From Dendronalium phyllosphericum CENA369 (lineage in GTDB: Bacteria; Cyanobacteriota; Cyanobacteriia; Cyanobacteriales; Nostocaceae): 32,082 nucleotides of DNA. Below are positions 8,768-17,982 of this stretch, piece after piece. The notes under the pieces are model-generated. The model was not told the DNA's origin, did no database searches, and saw only the letters and a program-made list of their open reading frames with translations. The stretch's first letter is position 1; each line of letters begins with the position of its first letter. A program made the translations under genes and the position numbers. The stretch covers positions 1 to 32,082 of the forward strand of contig NZ_JAECZA010000240.1 of assembly GCF_016056275.1 (NCBI RefSeq). The letters are read 5' to 3'.

Positions 8768-9543
8768 CAAATACACCGCAGAAGGACTCTATAAGGATAA
8801 GTGAAGCGGCACGTAAAAACCATGAGGAACTGTTTCCAAACCACAAATCGACCATGAAAGTAACCGACCCGGAACTGATCGAAGTCTTTGACAACTTCGC
8901 CTTCAACGAAGTAATTGCTCAGAGCAAGCTGGATACAAAGACAAGAGTCGTGCTGATTCTGGCATCTATCATCGGCAGCCAAGCAGTAAGTGAATACAGG
9001 GTTATGGTGGACGCTGCGCTCAATGTCGGAGTAACGCCGATTGAAATCAAAGAGATCCTCTATCAGTCAGTACCTTACGTGGGTATGGCAAAAGCATTTG
9101 ATTTCGTCCATGCCACGAATGAAGTGATGTCCAACAGGGGCATTCAATTACCTTTAGAAGGGCAATCGACCACCAACCCGGAAACACGCTACGACAAAGG
9201 GCTGGCAATACAGAAAGCTATGTTTGGCGAGACGATCGATCAAATGTATGAGCGATCGCCCAAAGACCAGCTACACATTCAAAGGTTTCTGTCTGCCAAT
9301 TGCTTTGGCGATTATTACACCCGCAATGGGGTAGACATCAAAGTAAGGGAGCTGATTACACTGTCTATCCTCATAGCTTTGGGCGGGGTTGAATCGCAGA
9401 TCAAGGGGCACATTCAAGGCAACCTGAATGTCGGAAACGGCAAAGACATACTACTGGATCTGATTACACAATTGTTGCCTTGGGTGGGATATCCCCGAAC
9501 ACTGAATGCGTTGAAATGCCTGAATGAAGTGGTGACGGAGTAA
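8764..9543 (+). CDS. carboxymuconolactone decarboxylase-family protein (two CMD domains)
   Basis: A 259-residue protein starting at ATG 8764, chosen over an upstream GTG because a strong AGGAGG (8753-8758) lies five bases before it. Two copies of the alpha-helical CMD fold are visible: the first around KTRVVLILASIIGSQAVSEY through ALNVGVTPIEIKEILYQSVP, the second around RELITLSILIALGGVESQIK through QLLPWVGYPRTLNALKCLNE. The CxxC of peroxidase-type AhpD proteins is absent, so a thiol-peroxidase role is unlikely. The family includes gamma-carboxymuconolactone decarboxylases and many uncharacterised proteins found with oxidoreductases. It sits between two aldo/keto reductase loci, the typical company of stress-related CMD proteins. 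The reaction cannot be named from sequence. Confidence 0.8.
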
Positions 9544-9562
9544 TGGCGACGATCGCGATTGA

Positions 9563-10624
<1,062 letters not shown>

Positions 10625-10782
10625 ACGTCAAAATTGAGACCTCTTGCAGATGTCGGGAAAAGAGGAAAGTGGGGTCCCCTCTGGGGATAAGGGGCGGGGG
10701 AAAGGTTTGGTATTTTCCTTTTCCCCAATAAACATGAGTCCCTTTGACCACAAGAGTGTAAAAAGCACTTTTGCTCATACCC
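10625..10782. other. short gap after the aldo/keto reductase, no gene
   Basis: A G-rich stretch (GGGGATAAGGGGCGGGGGAA at about 10683) is followed by a GGGGAAAGG / CCTTTTCCCC near-inverted repeat, which might end the oxidoreductase transcript. The beginning (GAGACCTCTTGCAGATG) resembles dispersed cyanobacterial repeats. No coding signal is seen. Confidence 0.35.
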
Positions 10783-10818
10783 ATATAAAAACAAAGCCCT
10801 CACTGTCTAGTGAGGGCT
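10783..10818 (-). terminator. rho-independent terminator of the repeat-protein gene
   Basis: AGCCCTCACT (10795-10804), loop GTCT, AGTGAGGGCT (10809-10818): a perfect 10-bp stem. On the minus strand it is followed by TTTGTTTTTATAT, a classic U-rich tail, 52 bp after the end of the gene at 10870-11712. Confidence 0.8.
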
Positions 10819-10869
10819 GTGTTAGCGATTAAATCAACGTGAGAGGCTAATCAAAAAAACTTCAATATT

Positions 10870-11712
10870 CTAATATCTAGATTTAGAACCAGTCACTTCA
10901 TTAGGATCGCGATAAGCTTTGGGTTCTTCGCGCTTACGAACTAGACCTGCTAAACCAAGTAAACCTAGCAAACCTAACCAACCCCAATCAAAACCGCGAT
11001 CGCTTCTCACCTCACTAGTTCCTCGATAAGAGGGGTCATTTGTAGTTGTGCCTGTACCATTGGTATCAGTGCCTGTAGTGCCAGTACCTGTAGTACTTGT
11101 ACCCGTAGTATCAGTGCCTGTAGTTCCTGTGCCTGTGGTATCAGTACCTGTAGTTCCTGTGCCTGTGGTATCAGTACCTGTAGTTCCTGTGCCACTGGTT
11201 CCAGTACCTGTAGTTCCAGTACCTGTAGTTCCTGTGCCCGTAGTTCCTGTGCCCGTAGTTCCTGTGCCCGTAGTTCCTGTGCCTGTGGTTCCCGTACCTG
11301 TAGTTCCTGTGCCACTGGTTCCAGTACCTGTAGTCCCTGTGCCGTAAGTCCCTGTGCCCGTAGTTCCCGTACCATTGGTTCCAGTACCCGTAGTTCCTGT
11401 ACCAGTGGTTCCTGTACCCGTAGTTCCCGTACCCGTAGTCCCTGTACCAGTGGTTCCAGTACCTGTAGTTCCTGTACCAGTGGTTCCTGTACCCGTAGTT
11501 CCTGTGCCACTGGTTCCAGTACCTGTAGTTCCTGTGCTACCAGTGCCAGTGGTTCCAGTACCTGTAGTTCCCGTGCTACTGGTTCCAGTACCTGTACTGC
11601 CTGTACCAGAGCCACTACTTTGAGCAGAAACAGGCACAGTTAAAGCCACAGCAGCAAAACTCATGGTAAAAATACTAGCCAAGACAGATTTAGATAAATC
11701 AAAACGCTTCAT
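10870..11712 (-). CDS. secreted Gly/Thr pentapeptide-repeat protein with WGxxGxxG C-terminus
   Basis: A 280-residue exported protein. The ATG at 11712 is chosen over a TTG two codons upstream because AAGGAA lies at suitable distance. A signal peptide (MKRFDLSKSVLASIFTMSFA through VPVSAQ) is followed by about 190 residues of nearly pure GTGTT pentapeptides with occasional Ser, Asn, Asp or Tyr substitutions, then RGTSEVRSDRGFDWGWLGLL and a hydrophobic GLLGLAGL ending in RKREE. That last module matches the WGxxGxxG family of cyanobacterial C-terminal segments (WG-x2-G-x2-G, hydrophobic helix, basic cluster), here followed by about 20 polar residues. The low-complexity region is probably an extended cell-surface spacer. 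Exact role and partner sortase-like enzyme, if any, are unknown. A strong terminator follows at 10783-10818. Confidence 0.75.
   Translation of the reverse strand: MKRFDLSKSVLASIFTMSFAAVALTVPVSAQSSGSGTGSTGTGTSSTGTTGTGTTGTGSTGTTGTGTSGTGTTGTGTTGTGTTGTGTTGTGTTGTGTTGTGTTGTGTTGTGTNGTGTTGTGTYGTGTTGTGTSGTGTTGTGTTGTGTTGTGTTGTGTTGTGTTGTGTTGTGTSGTGTTGTDTTGTGTTGTDTTGTGTTGTDTTGTSTTGTGTTGTDTNGTGTTTNDPSYRGTSEVRSDRGFDWGWLGLLGLLGLAGLVRKREEPKAYRDPNEVTGSKSRY
11041..11616 (-). repeat. 15-bp coding minisatellite
   Basis: About 38 imperfect copies of a 15-bp unit encode GTGTT pentapeptides. Most differences are third-base changes (T/C/G/A), so the array is old enough to have diverged silently while keeping the protein. 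The repeat period keeps other frames open (a VPVVPVP frame on the plus strand, for example), but those are by-products. Confidence 0.85.
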
Positions 11713-12706
11713 CGTCAAGGTTCCTTATACGTTCCAAATTACTGCGATCGATTTTCAAATTACAGTTAGCTACTTACTCAAACATCAACTAATGAAATAG
11801 TTATGAGAAATTTCGCTTTCTTCTTTTACATCATGCTGAACTGTGTTTTAAAATTCACTAATTTTTATTGCCAAATTAGAAATAAATAATGAAAAATACA
11901 AACTCGTGTAAATTCACTAAGACCTTTAAATTCTCCTATAATTAAGATAATTGAACCTCTTTCCTAAGGTATAAACTTATTTACAGGTTGTGTTGCCAAA
12001 ACAGATAATGTCTTGCTAAAAGCAGAAAATAACTGTTTTTGTAGATAAATCAAGACTCACAGGACAGCAAAATTATCTAATATTTAGTTTTCAATAATCT
12101 ATTATTTTTCAGACAACCTGTACTATCTCTGGATATTAGTCTGTCAGTATCCCTACTACTTTTGGTTAGATCAGCGGATCTATCTTGGGAGACTTGCAAG
12201 GATAAACTACAAATTTTTAGAAGACAGCTTAATTTTTCAAGAATAAATAAAAATAGATAATTACTATAAGTCCTAAAAGGATAAAATGCAGACCGAGAGC
12301 ATTAAATATAAAGAGTTTCTAACTTCTACCCTTTTGGGTGACGCTCCTGTGTCAAAGATCGCTCTGGGCAGTCCTCCAAACACTCAAAGACTCTCTATCG
12401 CTGGCGCTAACAACGGGAAGCAGGAAGACTGCGTTGGGAAGACACTACGTTGCACGGGTTCCCAAGGCACTCCGTTCGATTGCCAAATTTACGCACCCAC
12501 TGATTCATTAATCTAGATTTTTGCAGATAATTAATGAGTGCTGAGTTAGTTATCGTAAAGGCGCGATTAATCGCGTCTGTACAAGAATCAGTTGTCAGTG
12601 GTCATTAGTCACAAGGCAGGAGTAATTATTATTTCTTGTCTCCCTTGTCTCCCTCATCTCCCTCATCACCTCTGCTCCTCTGCTCCCCCTGCTCCCTTAC
12701 TAGCTT
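11713..12706. other. gene-poor AT-rich region with dispersed repeats
   Basis: Nearly 1 kb without a convincing gene. The left half (11750-12280) is AT-rich and must hold the promoter of the repeat-protein gene. A GC-richer patch at about 12330-12490 (CGCTGGCGCTAACAACGGGA) looks like a dispersed cyanobacterial repeat. AGTGCTGAGTTAG occurs near 12537, and a CT-rich tract (CTCCCTCATCTCCCTCATC and similar) fills 12640-12700 up to the glycosyltransferase start. Confidence 0.5.
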
Positions 12707-13900
12707 ATGAGTCTCAGTCTGTGCATGATTGTCAAAAATGAAGAAGCTGCGCTGCCGAAATGCCTGAGCAGTGTCAAAAATGTTGTAGATGAAGCTATTG
12801 TGTTGGATACAGGCTCAAGCGATCGCACTCCTCATATTGCCAAACAATTCGGTGCAAAAGTGCATCATTTTCAATGGTGTAATGACTTTAGTGCCGCCCG
12901 CAATGCCGCTCTCAAATATGTGACTGGTGACTGGATTCTGGTATTAGATGCCGATGAAACTCTGACACCAAATATCGTGCCGCAGATCGGGGCAGTCATG
13001 CAAAGCGAAGAATATCTGCTGATGAATCTGATCCGCCAAGAAGTTGGTGCAGCACAATCTCCTTACTCTTTAGTTTCTAGATTATTTCGCAACCACCCAG
13101 ATATTCGCTTTGAACGTCCTTATCACGCCTTGGTGGATGACAGTGTTGCCGCCATTTTAACCAAGGAACCCCATTGGCAGATAGGTTATTTACAAGGAGT
13201 GGCTATTCTGCATAAAGGATATCAAAAAATTGCGATCGCCCAAAACAACAAATATGCTAAAGCACAAGCGGCAATGGAAGGGTTTTTCGCTACTCATCCT
13301 CACGATCCCTATGTTTGCAGTAAATTGGGAGCTTTGTATGTGGAAACTGGCAAAATTACCCAAGGTCTAGAGTTACTGAAACGAGGAGTCGCTGCTTGTG
13401 AGGAAAACTACGAAATTTTGTACGAACTGCACTACCATTTAGGCATTGCCCACAGTCATTTGCAAAATCCTCAACAAGCTATTTCTCATTATCAAGCTGC
13501 GATTAAATTACCAATTTACCCCATACTCAAATTAGGAGCATACAATAATTTGGGTAACTTACTCAAAGCAACTGGCGATTTAAACGGTGCAAAAACAGCT
13601 TACGAAACAGCTTTGAAGATAGACCCCAACTTTGCTGCTGGACATTATAATTTGGGAATGATACAAAAAGCTTTGGGCTTATTTACAGATGCGATCGCTT
13701 CTTATCAAAAAGCCATCCGTTTAAATCCCAGCTATGCCGAAGCGTATCAAAATTTAGGAGTAGTACAGCTAAAAGTTGGCAATGTCCAGGCAAGTTTAAC
13801 AGCTTTTGGCAATGCGATCGTTCTTCACGAACAGCAAAACCCCCAAGAAGCAAAAAGATTGCGTCAAGGTTTGCGAGAAATGGGGTTAGTTAAGTTTTGA
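12707..13900 (+). CDS. family 2 glycosyltransferase fused to TPR repeats
   Basis: A 397-residue protein joining a GT-A glycosyltransferase domain to C-terminal tetratricopeptide repeats. The N-terminus (LSLCMIVKNEEAALPKCLSS) and VLDTGSSDRT are typical of GT2 enzymes of the SunS/TPR type. The metal-binding DxD motif is D81-A82-D83 in LVLDADETL. From about residue 200 roughly five TPR units follow, including GAYNNLGNLLKATGDLNGAK, AAGHYNLGMIQKALGLFTDA and AEAYQNLGVVQLKVGNVQAS. Such proteins transfer sugars from nucleotide donors, and the TPR part is thought to hold protein partners or acceptors; the acceptor here is unknown. No membrane segment is visible. A CT-rich tract lies just upstream and no clear ribosome-binding site is seen. 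It has no obvious operon partner. Confidence 0.85.
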   Translation: MSLSLCMIVKNEEAALPKCLSSVKNVVDEAIVLDTGSSDRTPHIAKQFGAKVHHFQWCNDFSAARNAALKYVTGDWILVLDADETLTPNIVPQIGAVMQSEEYLLMNLIRQEVGAAQSPYSLVSRLFRNHPDIRFERPYHALVDDSVAAILTKEPHWQIGYLQGVAILHKGYQKIAIAQNNKYAKAQAAMEGFFATHPHDPYVCSKLGALYVETGKITQGLELLKRGVAACEENYEILYELHYHLGIAHSHLQNPQQAISHYQAAIKLPIYPILKLGAYNNLGNLLKATGDLNGAKTAYETALKIDPNFAAGHYNLGMIQKALGLFTDAIASYQKAIRLNPSYAEAYQNLGVVQLKVGNVQASLTAFGNAIVLHEQQNPQEAKRLRQGLREMGLVKF

Positions 13901-13910
13901 GTGCATTGCT

Positions 13911-14038
13911 AGTGCTGAGTGCTGAGTTAGTTGTCAGTTGTCAGGAGCCAGGAGGCAGAAGGCAGAAGTCGGAGGTCGAAGTTATTCTCCCTCATCCCCC
14001 TCATCTCCCCTAGCTCCCTCATCCCCCCATTCCCATCC
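13911..14038. repeat. heptamer repeats and CT-rich tract between convergent genes
   Basis: Tandem AGTGCTG units (13911-13927), then a GGCAGAAGGCAGAAG stretch, then a CT-rich tract (CTCCCTCATCCCCCTCATCT, from about 13987), fill the gap between the glycosyltransferase and the convergent phosphatase gene. The same heptamers occur at 7179-7253 and, as TGCCTTC, near 22352. Confidence 0.6.
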
Positions 14039-16366
14039 TCACGATTTGAAAAGAGAATGATTTGGCACAAGCTCGCTTTCATAGCGGCTGTAAACAATTT
14101 GGGTAGGATACCAGGAAGAAAACCAGTACAAATCTTGAATAACTTTGTAAGAGTTACTGGGTGTCAACTCAAAATGAACAAAGGCTAAATTATTGAATCC
14201 AACTACTTCTCGTCCATCTTGAAACCAGGGAGATTTCCAAAACATTAGACGCTGTAACCATCGCCATTTGTCGTTTTTTGCTTTTTGTTTTGCAGTTATA
14301 AGCCACGGCACATTAGCTCCAAAATAAGAAACATAAGTCTTTTGTCGCGGAATCCACTCCAGCGCACAATTCCAATCGGGTTCCCTTGGTGGCTGGCTAT
14401 GTAATGTGACAAGGTGTTTGGCGCTAACGTCGTGCGAATGTCTGGCTGTTTTTTCTACCATGTCGGGTGGATGCGACCATCCAATCCAATACCGTATTTT
14501 TTCTGGTAAAAGCCACTCTTTTAGTCTTGTATGCAGGATGCGAGTAATTGTCTCTTCATTCTTCAAAGCACTAGCGGTTAACTGCACTAATACAGATTTC
14601 GCTGCAAAATCTGAAGAGGTATCTGCATAAGACAAGCGGATAACAGAACTGTAGTGAATATCTCCAGACAAAACAATCACTTGTTGGCGTTGCTCAAACA
14701 AAGTAATAATAAATCGCGCCAATGCCTCAGAGTGAATATTCCAAGCATCTCCAACATCTGTAGCAAATACTTTGTCGCGTCGCAACTCCCAATGGTGAAT
14801 CCAATCAATTACTTTTAAACCAAATAAATTTGTCGGTGCAATCAAAAATGTGACTGGAATCTCAGAAGTTTGTTGTAGAGGTAAAGATAGTTGGTGTTGG
14901 AAAGCTTGCGGACATAACAGCATTGGTGGTGCTGTAGTTTTTTTATCGGCAGGATAGCCTCGCCATGTGCGCGTATCTAAAACAATCACTTCATGACAAG
15001 AACTGCGTATTGTATAGTACCAAGTTAGTGCCTCTGGGTGGCGCTTGAGTACAAATACGGAGCCATCTTCAATAAACTCAGGTAAGTTGGTGTGTGGGTT
15101 AATGGCTGGCATTCCCACATAACGAGCGATCGCATTATCAGCTGCGCTGTCTGTTCCCTGAGAAGCAGACCAATCCTGAGCTGCCGCCAATAGTTTTTCA
15201 CCAGATTCACCTTTGGCAAATTTCTCAGGTGTATTGCCCCATCCTTGAAAAACTGCATAAGCTAACAAAGCGTTTTGCACAGTGCGTTGCCCTAAAGGCT
15301 GCCCTAGCACTCGCAAACACCAAGCTTGATTGAGGTTCCAATCATCGCTAACATCATGGTCGTCAAAGATACTGTACATGGGAATGTTGGCGATCGCTCG
15401 TCGCACTTTCCAAAGGGTGTGGATGAATTGCTGCATTTCCCGAACTTGCCGATCCCACCGCTGACTCGCTTTGCGAGTACCCATTCTTTCTTTTCCTTTA
15501 GGGAAAGTAACTGGCCAGCAAACTGGCGACCAAACTAATAAGTAAGATGCGTAATACTCGCCCAAACTCAGCAGGTGACTAGTAACCTTATCAACTTTAT
15601 TGTGTAATCCAGCGGTGAAGCCAGCCTGATGAGTTGCCACATTAGCCCGTTGGCCGGGAGGCAACTGCTTAGGCGTATAATAAGCAACATCTGTAGGCTG
15701 CTTTTGAGTAACTGGCAGCCTCTCTTCCCAGCCTAGTAGTGCGTCACCAAGGATGGTGGATATCCACAATAGCGGTTCGGCAACGTCATCGCCATAAATT
15801 TGGTCGCCTGTGAGGAACAGTTGATGGGGACGTTTTCGCGGCTGGTTTGCAGTTGACTCAATTAGGCAATCTAGAACGGGCAGTGCATCAAACCCATGCC
15901 CGTGCGGTTTGCGACAGGAACCATGAACAATTCGTAAATCTTCAACACAACTCGGTGGCAGGACAAATGTTGGTTTTTGATGGGCAAAATAGCTGATGTC
16001 AACGGTAGGAAAGCGGTTTGATTGCAAGGCTTGCTGCAAAGTTTGCTCAGAATTGTCATTAGTGAATTGTAGGTCGTAGGCATAGATGCGATCGCTTTCT
16101 AAAAAATTTCTACCTATAGACTGAGTTGTTACTGCCACAACATGTAGCCATTTTCCCAAGGCAACAGTAGAGCGTCTTCCCTCTAAAAGAGAATTTCCTA
16201 ACACAGTACCGTCATTTGTCGTGTCGTAAACCTTGAGTTCTACCTGACAAGGCATTTTCAGTGCCACCCACACCGTAACCGATTCGGGATCTATATGTTG
16301 TAAGATTGGCCCCGCCAAAAGTAGCGGCATGTCCTGTAAAAACTCGTCCCCAGATTGATAGTTCAT
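14039..16366 (-). CDS. PhoD-like metallophosphatase (alkaline phosphatase D family)
   Basis: A large metallophosphatase. The open frame starts at 16408, but ATG at 16366 (MNYQSGDEFLQDMPLLLAGP) is the more natural start, giving 775 residues; no ribosome-binding site decides between them. The N-terminal part (LLAGPILQHIDPESVTVWVA) resembles the beta-sandwich of PhoD proteins. Metal-binding motifs, numbered from 16408, are GDQIYGDD at 201-208, FDDHDVSDDWN at 348-358 and SGDIHYSS at 581-588, all in family order. There is no signal peptide, so it may be cytoplasmic, unlike secreted PhoD. Members of this large cyanobacterial group are often annotated as alkaline phosphatase D-like; the substrate is not established. 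It converges with the glycosyltransferase gene across a repeat-filled gap. Confidence 0.8.
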   Translation of the reverse strand: MNYQSGDEFLQDMPLLLAGPILQHIDPESVTVWVALKMPCQVELKVYDTTNDGTVLGNSLLEGRRSTVALGKWLHVVAVTTQSIGRNFLESDRIYAYDLQFTNDNSEQTLQQALQSNRFPTVDISYFAHQKPTFVLPPSCVEDLRIVHGSCRKPHGHGFDALPVLDCLIESTANQPRKRPHQLFLTGDQIYGDDVAEPLLWISTILGDALLGWEERLPVTQKQPTDVAYYTPKQLPPGQRANVATHQAGFTAGLHNKVDKVTSHLLSLGEYYASYLLVWSPVCWPVTFPKGKERMGTRKASQRWDRQVREMQQFIHTLWKVRRAIANIPMYSIFDDHDVSDDWNLNQAWCLRVLGQPLGQRTVQNALLAYAVFQGWGNTPEKFAKGESGEKLLAAAQDWSASQGTDSAADNAIARYVGMPAINPHTNLPEFIEDGSVFVLKRHPEALTWYYTIRSSCHEVIVLDTRTWRGYPADKKTTAPPMLLCPQAFQHQLSLPLQQTSEIPVTFLIAPTNLFGLKVIDWIHHWELRRDKVFATDVGDAWNIHSEALARFIITLFEQRQQVIVLSGDIHYSSVIRLSYADTSSDFAAKSVLVQLTASALKNEETITRILHTRLKEWLLPEKIRYWIGWSHPPDMVEKTARHSHDVSAKHLVTLHSQPPREPDWNCALEWIPRQKTYVSYFGANVPWLITAKQKAKNDKWRWLQRLMFWKSPWFQDGREVVGFNNLAFVHFELTPSNSYKVIQDLYWFSSWYPTQIVYSRYESELVPNHSLFKS

Positions 16367-16548
16367 TGCAAACCGCACAAGCTGTTTAATAAATAGCAGG
16401 CTTACCAAAAATCCCTACCCGCTCATTTTTACCAACGGCAGGGTGTAATGGATATATAGATGGCAGCCATATTCAATTTTCCTATTTTATAGAACTATCA
16501 ATCAGCGTCTTGTAATACCATCTGATTTTTACAGGTGCGATCGCTCTT

Positions 16549-17610
16549 TTAAAATCTCACAATCGCACCCAATTCTTCAAACATCTGTTCGAGTAGGTCT
16601 TCCATAATTTCCCGATTCAAGGAGCGTAATACTTCTGGGCCGCGGAGAAATTCTTTGATAGTTATTTTTTGTTCTCGAAAGTCACGGACAAAATCGCGGA
16701 TAGAAGAAATAACTTGAATTTGAGCTTCAACTTGTTTTAACATCTGCTCCATTGGGTCTATCCCTTCTTTAGCAGCTTTTCTACAATCAGAAACCATCTC
16801 GCCTTCTGGAGTATTTTTTACTAAACGTAGTTCCCTTTTCAGTGTTTCGTATTGATTTTTCAAGAATTCATTTTCTTGTTCTAAACGATTACATTGTCGG
16901 GTTAAATCATCTTCATTATTAAGATTGATATTTTCTCCGACCTGATGTTGTCGTTCAATTTCCAATAGTCGAGCAAAATCTCCTTCCTGGTAAGCTTTGT
17001 TAATTTCCTTCATGATTTCTGTATGGCGCATTTGCGTTTCGCCATCTGTTACTTTATCTGGATGGAAGATTTCAGCTAATCTTAAAAATGTCTGACGAAT
17101 TTTTCTAGAAGAATCATTTTTGTTGACGACGGGCGATTCTATTTCTTGTTGTGCTTCCCGCTCCTGATAGTCTTTTCCAGTTTCTTCTTCAGAGAAATCA
17201 TTCTCTTTTTCCTCGGTTTCAAATAGTTCGTCTAATTCTGCATCTGCATCTTCTTTTTCAAGTTTTGGACTGATAATACCCGCTAACTGGAGGCTATGGT
17301 AAATTCCTTCAACATCTTTTTGGGTTTGTTTGCCAAACTTTCTCGTACTAAATATTTCATCGAACAGTGTATGAATTTCCCGGTCAATATCTACAATTTT
17401 TTGAAAGCTGGGATTGCATTGATGAAATATATCTGTAGCTAAAGAACGCATTTGCTCGACAAAATTCTTCAATTCTGTCCGTTTTCTTTTGATCTGTTTC
17501 AGCAGCCATTGATGTTCTTTCTCTAAAACTTCTAAACGGATATGAAAAGAAGAAAGAGCCAGTGACTTGGCTGGTTTGGATTGGGATGTAGACGATCCAG
17601 ATCGAGGCAT
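16549..17610 (-). CDS. J-domain coiled-coil protein
   Basis: A 353-residue hydrophilic protein. An N-terminal helical region (RLEVLEKEHQWLLKQIKRKR, about residues 25-44) is followed by an acidic linker (residues 118-160, rich in Asp and Glu). A J-domain-like segment covers about residues 168-215, RKIRQTFLRLAEIFHPDKVT with the His-Pro-Asp tripeptide at 183-185, and then EIMKEINKAYQEGDFARLLE. A coiled coil (EQENEFLKNQYETLKRELRL) and a C-terminal helical region follow. The HPD motif is what J-proteins use to stimulate Hsp70 (DnaK) ATPase, so a specialised DnaK co-chaperone is the best inference; helix I of the J-domain is poorly conserved. It starts MPRSGSSTSQ. No operon partner is evident. Confidence 0.65.
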   Translation of the reverse strand: MPRSGSSTSQSKPAKSLALSSFHIRLEVLEKEHQWLLKQIKRKRTELKNFVEQMRSLATDIFHQCNPSFQKIVDIDREIHTLFDEIFSTRKFGKQTQKDVEGIYHSLQLAGIISPKLEKEDADAELDELFETEEKENDFSEEETGKDYQEREAQQEIESPVVNKNDSSRKIRQTFLRLAEIFHPDKVTDGETQMRHTEIMKEINKAYQEGDFARLLEIERQHQVGENINLNNEDDLTRQCNRLEQENEFLKNQYETLKRELRLVKNTPEGEMVSDCRKAAKEGIDPMEQMLKQVEAQIQVISSIRDFVRDFREQKITIKEFLRGPEVLRSLNREIMEDLLEQMFEELGAIVRF

Positions 17611-17982
17611 AGAATAATTAGATTGGATTTAGCTTAAAAGGTATAAGACAAATTTGCTTGCATCTTTTTGTTTGATATTTATAGATATCATTTTATTTTG
17701 ATAGATTTAAGCAATTGGTATTGTCAGGTTAAGCGATGCTTTCACACTAATTGATCGGAGCGTATTACAATACACCTCTACTTGATACAAATACTTTCTT
17801 ATACATTACCTTGTTTTTTTAACAATACTACTTATCTAAATTTATTGTCACACCAAAACCTCACATGTAATTGCGCGATACAGTTACTTACAGTCAATAC
17901 AGCGAGCGATAATAGCAAATGGTCGTCGCTTTTACAAAAGTTATTCTCCCTACTCCTGTTGCCCCTCTGTCCCTCTGTTTTT
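17611..17982. other. AT-rich gap, no gene
   Basis: A 372-bp stretch between the J-domain gene and the PBP2 gene. It is AT-rich, with a CT-rich tract near 17945-17980 (CTCCCTACTCCTGTTGCCCC) beyond the PBP2 stop. It should contain the J-domain gene promoter. I see no RNA gene or conserved frame. Confidence 0.4.

Noticed and set aside
10644-10832. 62-residue plus-strand frame downstream of the aldo/keto reductase
   Set aside because: Overlaps the clear terminator hairpin and a G-rich repeat-like stretch; no coding signal.
11041-11616. CRISPR array or separate plus-strand Val-Pro repeat protein genes
   Set aside because: The 15-bp units have no spacers and encode a pentapeptide repeat in the minus-strand frame, with signal peptide, C-terminal module and terminator. 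Other open frames are by-products of the period.
12286-12516. 76-residue frame starting after AAAGGA
   Set aside because: The sequence lies in a dispersed-repeat-like patch, the protein is low in structure signals and resembles no family I recognise.
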